The position numbers were made by a program, and so were the translations under genes. Positions 1 through 10,376 of a DNA stretch of 64,000 nucleotides are shown piece by piece. The notes under the pieces were generated by a model. It was not told where the DNA came from, did no database searches, and saw only the letters and a program-made list of their open reading frames with translations. Source of the stretch: Stratiolaelaps scimitus. Its lineage: Eukaryota > Arthropoda > Arachnida > Mesostigmata > Laelapidae. Position 1 is the stretch's first letter; every line of letters begins with the position of its first letter. The stretch lies in assembly GCA_019614645.1 (NCBI GenBank), contig JABWDB010000036.1, positions 806,001-870,000 on the forward strand, given 5' to 3'.

Positions 1-430
1 AAGGAAAGTGACGTCTATTGATGAGCGTGTCCGAGTCCATCATTCTCTTCGGTACCAGCCTTGGAGACTGACCGCAACTTAAAGATCACGCTGAGGGTCC
101 AGCGCACACTTGCGTTGAGAGTCTCGTACAGAACAGAAAATGGGGATGCGGCCTTTGTCCTGGCAAGCACCATGCCATGGGACATTAAGGCCGAGGAACG
201 AAAGAAGGCATGGTCGGACCCGACGAGGGATCGAGCTGCGCTCCGAGAGGCCAGTCCCAATGAATGGCAAAACCGATGGAATGGGATCAGTGGGAACAAG
301 GAGCTAAGGTTCAGGAAGCCATTCCTGATATCAGCGAATGGGCTTGGAGATCAACGGATGGTGAGAAACTCTATCAAAAGCTTTGGAGAAGCCAAAATAT
401 ACGCAATCAAGTCTTTTCTTGATTTAAGGT
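1..430 (+). mobile_element. R1-like LINE fragment (RT C-terminal region, decayed)
   Basis: The translation from about position 46 contains VQRTLALRVSYRTENGDAAF followed by a PWDIKAEERKKAW segment. This is the pattern after the reverse-transcriptase domain of R1/I-type non-LTR retrotransposons (R.....YRT...A..V.AG..P.......R...). Near position 270 the homology moves to another frame, where AIPDISEWAWRSTDGE matches the IPDI.AW....GE motif that follows. An in-frame double stop at 19-24 and this frameshift show it is dead. It is cut by the left edge of the window, so its true 5' extent is unknown. Family assignment is from motif recognition only. Confidence 0.7.
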
Positions 431-544
431 AAATAAAAAAATAAAGTAGAGTAATAAATCTTAAAATAAAGTCTTTTCTCAAAGATCATACAGGCAGCTT
501 GGCCGTAGACCAATAACTATATGTTTCAGTTTTAGAGTTTCTAT

Positions 545-1410
545 TTGTGTACTGAAGTGATAATGAATGGGCGGAAACACCTTGGGGCAGTCCTCCCTTC
601 ATTTCTCCAAGTCAGTATGGCCCGGAGAAGCTCATTCAGGATACAGGCAAGCCTTTTTGCACGAGATCGGAGGAATACCACCGGCAGCGAAGCTTTTTGC
701 ACGAGATCGGAGGAATACCACCGGCAGCGACGGAGGTGATTCATGGAGGGGAGGTTCAACTGGGAACAGACCCAAGCTGACTGGCAAGCACAATGGGACA
801 GCATCCCTAGTCTCGCTCCCGGGGTGGCAGCGAGGAATGTCATACCCGACATCAAGGCGTGGCTAGAAAGACCAGGTGGGGAAATAACCTACGTCCTTTT
901 TTCAGGTCATCACAGGGCGTGGGGACTTCAAATCTTACCTACACAGGATTAGTAAGGCCCCGTCAGACATCTGCGTGCTGTGCGATGCAGGAGTCGAGGA
1001 CGATCCTCTCCACACACTGGCAGCATGTGGAGCCACGGAGCAGGTACGGCAGGAGGTCGCGGACGCCGAACTGACGCGGGTCATGCAGGACGGGATTCGA
1101 GGGTTCTTTTCCTACATGTGCTTGGCCAGAGACAAGTGGGACAGAGGGAGCACACTAGCCGAAAGTATTCTCCGGGAAAAGGATAGGCTAGAACGGGCGC
1201 GGATAGCAGAGCTGGTCCGAAGGGAAAATGCCAGGAACCCACCCGCTGCGGCTGGACGGGAGGGTTCGTCCCAGAGGAGGAACTGAGACCTAGGACATGG
1301 TTGGGATCAACTGCCGGTCCTTGCAAGGCACTGACTGAAGTAATACTTTGACAGTCCCGGTCAGCGCCCCAAGTAAAAATTGGGTCTGGGTTTAGTCAGT
1401 AAGAGCCTGA
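545..1410 (+). mobile_element. Second R1-like LINE fragment with C-terminal CCHC-like zinc knuckle and 3' UTR
   Basis: From about 770, one frame reads QADWQAQWDS and then VIPDIKAWLERPGGEITY. After a frameshift near 915 the neighbouring frame reads GRGDFKSYLHRISKAPSDIC and then C-x2-C-x8-H-x4-C (CVLC...PLHTLAAC), and continues to a stop at 1284-1286. This IPDI.AW / GHG.F..YL / zinc-knuckle order is the normal end of ORF2 in R1-clade LINEs. The sequence after the stop includes a GGGTTTAGTCAGTAAGAGCC stretch of the kind found in LINE 3' UTRs. The frameshift makes it inactive. It repeats the IPDI segment also present in the upstream fragment, so the two are separate insertions or a rearranged duplicate. 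Confidence 0.78.
651..730 (+). repeat. 40-bp tandem duplication inside the LINE fragment
   Basis: The blocks 651-690 and 691-730 are identical except for the first three bases (gcc versus agc). Both carry the core ttgcacgagatcggaggaat. The near-perfect identity means the duplication is recent relative to the decay of the surrounding LINE sequence. Confidence 0.9.
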
Positions 1411-1539
1411 CACTACCAGTCAAATACCTTGGTGTGAGGCCTGGTGTCCACGCAGGATTTACCTTTAACCTCTTAAAAAAAGTGCTGACTTGTTTAGTGT
1501 TTTAAAATCACAATTGGGAGGTGTATGATGTAAATGACC

Positions 1540-2690
1540 ACATCACTTTATGGCTATGAGAAGTTTAGAAAGCTGTCTTTGTGTCCTTCATTATTTGTTC
1601 CTCCAATGACGATTTTTTGAGGGGGCTTGCTACACTTCTACCCTTTTGTACTGTACGCCATTACCCAGATTAGGGGCGCTCCGTTTCGCTATGGTATACT
1701 TAGCTTTCTTTAGCTATAATAGATAGGCTGCATTGGCTCAATCGAAAATTAATTTTTGAGTTTTCGATTGAGTATTAATAATTGTTTTTAATCGGGGGTG
1801 TGGCCATGACAACACCGTGACCGCCCTCCACCCGTTCTGGAACTGTTGACGACGTTCAACAGCACCACCCTTCCCGGTATCGCTTAGCGCACTCCTTCAG
1901 TAAGTGGGGTAGACGTGTACAAGCCCAGCCACGAGCGTCACACATCCTCCTCGCCGTAAGGACATGACTTGATTGCTTACTTTCAGCTTCTTCCTTTCTC
2001 TCTCTCTCCTGAACACTTCTCTCTGAGAGAAGGTAGCTATGGTAAGGTGGAGTCAGTGAATTTAGTGTGTTTTTCGTCACACGAAGCCAGAGTGTTGCGG
2101 ACCTTTACGGACATCCCGTAAATAACGGGCGTTACGAAGTATGCTACGAAATCGTCGTGTCAAGACTAAATATTACTTTCGACATTTGCTTGGAAACGAT
2201 CATTTGCTTAGGCGTCTGCCGAATACGGAAAAAGATGGCAATTAGTACTGCTTACATAATGGATATACAGAAAACGGAAATACGCATGTAACGAAAACGC
2301 ATAGCGTACGCTTTGGCTCGGAAAACAGTGCATTTTAACAATGACTTGCCAATTAATGCTCAGATCATGTTATGGCGATGAGAAGTTTAGAAAGTTGTCT
2401 TTTTGTCCATGGTTATTTGTTCCGCTAATGATGATGTTTTAGGGGGTTTGTTACACTTCGACCCGTTTATACTGTACGCCATTATCCGGATTAGGGGCGT
2501 TCCACTCTGGCTACGGTATATTTTGCTCTCTTATAATAGGTAGGCTGCATTAGATCAATCGAAAACTCAGAAATGGGTATCAATAATCTGAAGTTCGCTT
2601 GCCGTAAGGACATGACGTGATTGGCTTACTTTCAGCTTCTTCCCTTCTCTCTCTCTCTCTCTCTCTGATCTCTTCTCTCTGGGATCTACC
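1540..2690 (+). repeat. Diverged direct duplication (two copies, about 1540-2035 and 2370-2690)
   Basis: Copy one (about 1548-1780) and copy two (about 2371-2580) share long aligned blocks such as gagaagtttagaaag, actgtacgccatta, attaggggcg and taggctgcatt. The companion blocks ggacatgac(t/g)tgattg followed by a CT-rich stretch lie at about 1960-2030 and 2605-2680. A 22-bp piece (caataatctgaagttcgctt and following bases) also recurs at about 2580 and 3000. The first copy is interrupted by a hairpin-ended retroposon at 1786-1920. No coding function was recognised in this stretch. Confidence 0.8.
1786..1920 (-). mobile_element. Hairpin-ended short retroposon, copy A
   Basis: On the minus strand this reads as a body containing AAGCGATACCGGGAAGGGTG and GTGCTGTTGAACGTCGTC, then a degenerate palindrome, then CCCCCGATTAAAAAC as an A-rich 3' end. 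Closely related sequences lie at 36921-37046, 42608-42670 and 61313-61451, which defines a dispersed family. This copy has the most decayed hairpin. It sits inside the first copy of the local direct duplication and is absent from the second, so it inserted after that duplication arose. Confidence 0.75.
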
Positions 2691-2894
2691 TGTCCGTTTC
2701 TCGTACGTAAACAACTACACTGTGGCCAATAGGGTGTCTGTAGAAAGTCGCAGGAGTCTTATTGCAGTTGCTCTTGGTCTATATGCAGTATTCATGACGC
2801 ATACAGAGGGGGGCGTACGGTGCCTTTACTTCTGCACAGTGGTAGCTTTGCCGCAGACCACATTAGTTGCCACTACAAATCGTATTGTAAAGAT

Positions 2895-2994
2895 TCTGCC
2901 CGGCTCCACTCAGATTTGAACCTCTGACTCTACAAAACTCCCTTTAATTCTAATACTGCCCCCCAAATAATAACCACCACGCTATGCCCGCCGT
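2895..2994 (-). repeat. tRNA-like relic (degenerate tRNA or SINE head)
   Basis: On the minus strand TAGCGTGGTGG resembles a pol III A box. Further on, TCAGAGGTTCAAATCTGA forms a perfect 5-bp T-arm stem around a consensus GGTTCAAATC B box (plus coordinates 2910-2927). The distance between the two boxes is too long for a normal tRNA and the ends do not form an acceptor stem, so a functional tRNA gene is unlikely. A tRNA-derived SINE head or an old pseudo-tRNA fits better. Confidence 0.5.
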
Positions 2995-3187
2995 GAATAT
3001 CAATAATCTGAAGTTCGCTTGCTCTACATGAACTTAGCCGTTGCGAAGCTCCCAAAATACGTCTCGAAAGAAAACTCCGTATACATGAAACTCACAGGGA
3101 AGAATAATGAATCAGCATGTCTCAAGAGATATGCAATTCAGTACGCGATTAAACATGACAGACAAGTATTGCTTCCGAATCGAGATG

Positions 3188-3193
3188 TTTATT
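3188..3193 (-). terminator. Poly(A) signal AATAAA of the secreted-protein gene
   Basis: On the minus strand AATAAA lies about 33 nt after the stop codon of the 3226-3753 gene, the usual place for a polyadenylation signal of a short transcript. Confidence 0.6.
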
Positions 3194-3225
3194 GGCTAAT
3201 TAGAGAACTGGTAAATCGGTGTTTT

Positions 3226-3753
3226 CTATTTTTTAATGCAGGCCTTCACTTCAGGGATCGCCGCTTTGACCTTCCTTACAAACTCCTTCGATTCATTGAT
3301 GATCGTAGTCACAACCGCTCCAAGTTCTTTTCCCTTTGATGCGTCCGCGAGCTCGTTTAGCTTAGGGAGGTCGTTGGCAGCGAACTTGCCAATTTGGGTG
3401 GCCAAGCTGGCGATTACAAAACCAATCTCTGTAACATCACCGGCAGTACAATCCTTGGTTTCCATGACCTTCTTAACAAACTTTCCGATTTTCGACGAGT
3501 TCTCCTTCATTGCAAGGATATGCTTTCCGTGTTTCTCCAGACCCGGATGTTGACTGCAAGCGTTTCCTATAGTCTCCAACTGTTTTGTCGTACCCTTGAA
3601 GACGGGTTGGACCTTTTCCATTACGCACTTTGCGACTGACTTGAAAGACTTCAAGTTGAAGGCTTGAAGTACCTGTTCATCATCGCGAAGCGCAGCTCCG
3701 TGGGTTTCGACAACCGCAAGGGCGGCAATGACGGCAATCGCGAACTTCTGCAT
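3226..3753 (-). CDS. Secreted four-cysteine helical protein, intronless, unknown family
   Basis: An uninterrupted 175-codon frame runs from ATG (3753) to TAG (3228-3226). Residues 1 to about 19 are a clear signal peptide (MQKFAIAVIAALAVVETHGA), so the product is probably secreted. The mature part is Lys/Glu-rich and looks mainly alpha-helical. It has four cysteines (43, 66, 102 and 172) that could form two disulphides, and it ends in Lys-Lys. One Asn-x-Ser site is at 85-87 and another at 153-155. A TATA-like box sits about 55 bp upstream of the ATG and AATAAA about 33 nt after the stop, so the gene looks complete and single-exon. I do not recognise the family; helical secreted proteins of arthropod saliva, gut or cuticle are possible analogues, which is inference only. 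Confidence 0.85.
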   Translation of the reverse strand: MQKFAIAVIAALAVVETHGAALRDDEQVLQAFNLKSFKSVAKCVMEKVQPVFKGTTKQLETIGNACSQHPGLEKHGKHILAMKENSSKIGKFVKKVMETKDCTAGDVTEIGFVIASLATQIGKFAANDLPKLNELADASKGKELGAVVTTIINESKEFVRKVKAAIPEVKACIKK

Positions 3754-3806
3754 GTTCAGGCTTCAAGTGACTTAACGCTCGATGCTCATTCGTCGTCGTT
3801 TGGTCT

Positions 3807-3814
3807 CTTATATT
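3807..3814 (-). promoter_or_regulatory. TATA-like box of the secreted-protein gene
   Basis: On the minus strand GAATATAAGAG contains a TATAAG core about 55 bp before the start codon at 3753. That leaves room for a transcription start some 30 bp downstream and a 5' leader of about 25 nt. Position and spacing are typical of a TATA promoter for a short, highly expressed secreted product. Confidence 0.5.
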
Positions 3815-3829
3815 CACTGGGGATAGGTA

Positions 3830-6800
3830 TTGTTAAGAAACAACGAATATTCGCACATGCCGATATGTCAACGAGCATCCTGCTCACCTGTCAGAAGAAG
3901 GGGCTACATAACAATGGGGGAGTCCATTTATATGACAACGTCTTCGTGCCGAGACGTCAACGGGTTCGCATTTTGCTATTTGAATGTTGCTCGACAGATC
4001 GTTTACTTTACATGGCACTAGGGCGAAATTACTAGTTACTGGTGATAATTCTCTCGACGCGAAGAACATTTGGATCCTCGTAGTAATACCTAAGGGTTAG
4101 GTGACGAAGCCTGCCACATAGGGGACCAATTGAGAGGCAATCTCTAGACCAGAAAAAAAGGCGACAATTGTGAACGTGTAAAACGTCTAAGAGCAGCACC
4201 CTCTATGTATTCTTAATAGTATATGTAGAACAAGGAAGCCCCACTTGCCCAATACTTAAGCGGGTGCCCAAAATGGAAATTGCGTTGCCACTTTGGATAT
4301 CGAAGGAAAATATTTGCATTAAAAACTCGGTTACACGTAGTGTTCTCCTGCAGTCTCTGCTAACCTTTCTCCTAATAGAATATATAAAGGACTTTGAATG
4401 ATTGTATCCCCAATGTGTTGAAGGCTACAGGTCTAAAGTAATGCCCATTCATAAAAGAGGCGTATTTTCTGTTCTTGGCTTTGCTTGGCTGTATTGGTGC
4501 TAAACTGTCAGCCACAGCGCAATCCAAGCCAGAACTTTACCTCTGGAAAAGGGGATTTACGATATACCACTTCGAACGCTTCCCATCGGAACGATACGTA
4601 CCTGCAGGTTCACAAATGCAAGGAATAGATGTGGAACGAAGAGCTCTGGCCAAAGTCTCGCTTAATAGAGAGGGTCTCCGGCCGCGACCCGAACTACTTA
4701 TACAAGATAGATCCATGACGACCAAGAGAATCAACCGGTTCTCTACGGCAGCAGGAATGCGCGGAAACTAGATAACTTCCCAAGTGCAAACCTACGGGTA
4801 CGTTGATCATCAAGTCGAGTTCCCATATGAGAGGAGGGAGCTGCATCAAACTAAGTTCCGCCCGCGCAATTTCTTTCTTTCTTTCTCTCTTCTCTCTGTA
4901 AATATTTAACAAATGAGTAGCTTGTATATTACAATAACAAGGAAATAACAAAACCTTAGGATACAATTCCTCGAGTTCGCCAAATTCCGGTTGTAATCCT
5001 GAGCTACCTATGAGATTTTCGGCAAAGTTTCTCACCCTGTAATGAAAACCTCTTCCTGGACTACTTTTCCCTTGAAGTTTTGAAGTCCGCGCTACAATCT
5101 AAAAAAAAAAGTTCTGCTCATCTGTGATAATGTGTAATTGTAATGCTCCAGGAGCCTAGTTTGTGAAGTACTTATTTTTGTTTGTTATTTATGTGGATTT
5201 TCTACATTCCTGGTGTTGTTAAGAACTGCTTTATAATCCCTATAATAATATAAGGTTTGGCTGTCGCCAGAACTTTAGAATGTTCCTACCCTTCAAGAGC
5301 TTGGCATTTGTTCGGGACTGTTAGCACTGACAAGGTCACCATCTCAGTATCCAACACAGGTACAGCGTTGCTTACAACTCTGAGTTGGGCGACGTCAATC
5401 AATTCGCCAGTGAGGTCTGTGCTAGTGTTTACTCGCAATGGTTAACAATCACCATTTGGTCGATGGTATCCACGAAGGGTAGACATTGTTCTGAAACAAC
5501 GTAGCCAAACACAGCAGTAGCATCCTCTTCGCCAATTGCCACAGAAGGACCTGCGTAACTATATGGGCATTGTCGATAAATCTGCAAGGCCCCACCTATT
5601 GCTTCGGGAATCATGTGCTCGAAAATAACGAATCGACAGACACAATGGTTGGCCGCTTGACAAACATAACAAAGAGATGGGTACTGCAGGTTACAGCATT
5701 GCATGCACAGTTAGTAGAGTCTTGTTTTAATTTTACTAGTAAAACAACAGCGATGACAATGTTTGACGAAATTACTTAATTAGTGCCCTATTATGAGTAC
5801 AACTAATGACCATCGAAAGCGTCCAGCGTTGGAGACAATTGTGCGTTCCGCTCAAAAGCAGTCAACAATCTCTCATAAGGCCTTTAAAAACATTTCCAGA
5901 CGGACTCGCCGCCACCGCGAAGGTAACATAACCGAATTTTCTACCTAACCTACCTACATGTAAATTGAAAAAATTCGATTTTCAGTTTCACCTCCTTAAT
6001 CGGTGCTGAAGAAATACACGCCAGGTAAACAGTTATTGGAAGGAATGTTGTCTGAATGACAGAAGCTGCCCCTCACTATGCTGGCAGAAGGTAGATCTCT
6101 GCCGTTCGGCGCAACTAAGGTCAGAATATCAAAGGAACATCCAGCTCAAACAAGAGAACACGAGTTGAGTATAGCATGCTTGAACCATTGAACCATTCAC
6201 AGTCCACACAAATATGAGAATATCCATAATGTGAGAATTGGACTATTTCCTGATTTGTCATCTGCCAAGTTTAATGGTTCACCTTGCCGATGTGATATGT
6301 TTGAGAGAAGCACTGTAGTCTAGTAAGTGTTACTATATGCATAGTTAGTTGTGCGTCTTCAAAATATACAATAATTGGTGAATAGACATTGTACACTTTC
6401 TCAATTGATTGCGAATCTAAATATGTACCTCGCCCTGGCGATATATCGGCACGAACGGTCATATTTCAAATATATAGATACCTGTATATTTTCTCAAATT
6501 GATCATAAGCTAGATTTGCCCGACATGTTGAAAATGAAGGTTAGTTCTACTTAGCTCTATATTCTTCTCTTTGAGCAAAAGGCATTATGCAGACGATACT
6601 TGGCGACGAAGATATTCGTCTCGTGCTGTGGTATTCTCGCCCATTAAAACCCTGGACCTCTTCAACTTGGACGTTGATCGGGAACTGATTGGGTCAAGCT
6701 AATGAGATCGCTGCTGCAGCGGAGTATGATGATTGGCATTAGATTGTGGAGTGAATTATATTAGAGAGCCATTGAGTAATCGCGGCTTTCGTAACGGAAG

Positions 6801-8085
6801 GACGACGAACTAAACAATAGTGCAATCGAATCCCTGATGTAGCATCATATGATAACGGTCAAAATAACGGAGTGACTAAAAATATGCCGCTGATTAGCTG
6901 CGATGCTAATCAGCGATGAGATAATTGCAGTGGAACGACAACCGAAACACGGCAGCAGATAGCTTTTGGATAGATAGTTCCATAAGCAAACGACACGCAA
7001 ATGTAACATGACAACCGAATTAGTGCATGAGGCTGACAGCGTATTTAACCCAAACGAGCTACAATTGAAAATATCCTCAGCATCCCAGTTCTACCCTGAG
7101 CTGGTAAAGGCAGGCGACCCATTTTTAGACTGTAGAAGGACTTAATGTCGGAAAACGGCGCATAAAACAATGAGTCCATCGCTGATATTCGATGCGGGAA
7201 CCTCAACAAGCGGAGGCAGAGTTTTCTTTTTCTTAGTATTTAATTTATGACCATTTCGAATGTTAACAAATGCCACTGCTCTCAGTGGCAGTCGCCTCAT
7301 GCCTTATCGACGGTGATACAATTTATTCGTGTTGGAAAGAACGAATGAAGCATACGCTTGGCGAATTGGTACATTTTGTAGTATTTTTATTATAATAATA
7401 ATAATAATTATTATTATTGTTGCAGCTTTTTTTGCTCTTCTCATGATTACTATGTTATTTACAAGGAGAATACCTGAATACAAAGACCTCCGAACGATAA
7501 ATATCCGGCTTGTGGCAACCCTCTTACTAAAAACATCCATCTACCGTAACAGCGAATAAGAATCTCACATTGAAAATTGATACGGAACGCGACTTCGAAT
7601 ACGAACAGGTTGGATATCGGGGTATTGGAGTTGTTTTTTTTCTGTCATACGACCCATGGAAACATAGAGAAAATGAGTAATTTCGCTAATTAGAATGTAA
7701 CGCTGCTAATATTTAGATATGAATATATATAAAACTATCAATAATGACAATAACAATAGCCGTCTCACGACAACCTGCCGCCGTCTCTTAGGTGGCCTGT
7801 ACTCAATCGATTTCCGGTGCTCACATTTGGCTCATGTACTCCAATGATAAGGTAGCGAGCAGAAGCATCCGATTAATTAAGGTATACAGCTTGGAGTGAT
7901 CACAGAACGGTGCAAATAGCCATTTTGTGGGTTGGCAGCGATGATTTTGTTGTCGCAGTGGCTGTTGCTTGTAGTGGTCTGTGGTCCTCCCATCGATCGC
8001 TGCCTTGATAAACCAGCCACTGGAGCCTATTCGAAAAGCCTACCTCGACTTCTAGTCCACCCAAACGCTCGTCCTGATTTTTTAT
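3830..8085. other. Intergenic, no gene recognised
   Basis: Only short frames are open here and none shows a recognisable domain or a convincing set of splice sites. It contains CT-rich tracts (about 4868-4897), an ATT/AAT microsatellite (about 7387-7420) and otherwise unremarkable AT-leaning sequence. Confidence 0.6.
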
Positions 8086-10338
8086 CTACGGTTTTTTGGC
8101 TGATGACTCCTTCAGCTTACACACGCTTAGCAAGGAATCAGCTGCGGGGTCCCTTCCGCGAAATCTCCGGAACGCCTCAATCGGTGACAAACACCCACCG
8201 TCAATTAGCATAATGTCCCGGAACCTGTGGATGAACGAATGTCAAGCCGGGCGATAGTACTGTGTTAAATAAACAGACATTATTCCGAACGGGTGTTCCG
8301 CGTTTCACAACACTGACGTAAGTGCAAGTATGACAAATAAAACGGCACCGGCAAAACAGAATTACCCACAGTAGCGTATTAAGAAGAAGCCAAAAAAAGT
8401 ACAATCTGTTTCCGCTCAATCGGTTTCAATGGTTCAATGATACTCGAAGAGGATGCCGTCGACAGACACTAGAGATAGGGAGTCGGTTACACATCGGCTG
8501 CCAAAGGATGGTGTAGGTATGATAAAAATATCTTATTATTTATAGTTAGTTATAGATAGCATTAACTATAATAAAATCGCATGGCTGACAGTAACCAACA
8601 TGACAATACAAGTACAAATAATAAAAATCTTCCATTACACACACATACACACGCGCGTACGTACTTACGTCAAGAGAAAATCGCGAACCTCATACGAATT
8701 TTTTTTGGCCGTAGATCTCAACTAATTCTATTCATTTTCAAATCTTCAGTTCATTGACGGCTGTGGAAAATGACTGATGGATAATCATTAATTACGAACA
8801 AGAGTACCTTCCGAGTCGTATCAACAAACCTTCGGGCAACCTTGGCGGCATCGGTCTCACTGTCGCATTCACGCAGAGCGTGAAATACTTCTGCGGCAAT
8901 CATTCTGCTCCAGACCTTCGAATAATAGCCGGCCGCTAGAGGTCCGGAGATAATCTCACTGAATGAGCATACGTGGAATACGTCATGCTGATTGTTCGGT
9001 AAAGCTGTAACGAGGTTTGGCCTGAGTCGTTTTACAATGTCCTGCCAATAGTCCTCACTGAAATCGAGATCGACATGAAATAGATGATCACAGGGTGAGC
9101 ACGGCTAATTTACACAACAGATGACAGAAGCAAAGATGCGGCTCTGTGGTGCTGCATTGTGTGTAAGTTCATAGCTCAAATAGCATAGCAATTGTACATT
9201 TTATCAAGAACAGAAGGCCAGTTATAAGGGACATACTTTCAGGTTCATTCAGGCCGGTTTATTTCTTGGACACCATACTTGTGATATGCTCGGCTCAATG
9301 TGATCCGTATTTCACGTGTTCACAGTCGACCAATGAATATTAGGTTGCAGGCGAGTATTCATCCATGTTTTTTGCGATATTCACTTCGTGTAATCACTTC
9401 GTACCTGGAGTGGAGCTCTATATCGAGAAGGCTCAGGTAGATCTCCTGTTGGAGGTCGACCCCTCCCATATGCAATCGACTGCCAACAATTTTGCTATGG
9501 TACTCGTCCGAAAGCGCTTCCCCAGCTGAGAGCATCCTCGCGAAACGTTTGTCGAGTAAAAGCATGTCGAATAACTCTGGCACCATCTGGCTGATGTCCC
9601 ACGGCAGATCGGAAAGTCCCGACACATCTACATAGCGTGCCCTCGACACAGTGTGTTGAAGCGCATGTCCGAGACTCTTCAGAAGATCGCTCAGCTCTGA
9701 GAGACTGACCGATGTTCGGTCATGAAGATTCATCACGATCGACGCCAAGGGCGATGTATTTGTCGTCACACAGCGGGCTGAGGGTGTTTACAAATAGCGT
9801 ACATAAGAGGCATTTGAGTACCACAAATCTTCACTGCAGTAAAGTGTTTTTTGAAATTTCTTCGCTAAGATTGTAGCTCCTGTATACATGAGCGATATAT
9901 ACCTATCCGTCACCTCACCCTTGACTATTCATAATACGATCGCCGGAAAAGCACGGGTACAATTTTTGAAACCGTTGGAGAAAATGATGCCTACATGGCA
10001 TTCGACTAGATTTTCATTAGACCCTACTCCGTGGAGTGCGAGTCCACTGGTTTGAATCTAAACAAACTTGATTGGTTGCTCACTTTTGAGTGGCTGACAC
10101 CAGCTGCCTGGATATTTGTCACCTCTGGCGGGCAGGTCCATAAGAATTGTTCCCACTTCCTTGCCGTCAACAGCAATCTGGAACATTTTCACGTCAGGAG
10201 ACCACAAGGGAACTGTCGACTGTGTCTCGCGCATTTCAATACCGAAGAATTTTTCTACCATGTTGCATATGCCCTGTAGGATTTGCAAAAAAAATGCTAT
10301 TATGTAAGTACCCCTATATATACACTACAAAAATTCAC

Positions 10339-10376
<38 letters not shown>

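Noticed and set aside
5240..5704. Minus-strand frame with a trypsin-like N-terminal feel (VFGYVVSEQCLPFV ... HCE).
   Set aside because: The spacing to the His-Cys is too short, no Asp/Ser active-site motifs follow, and frames break without splice sites.
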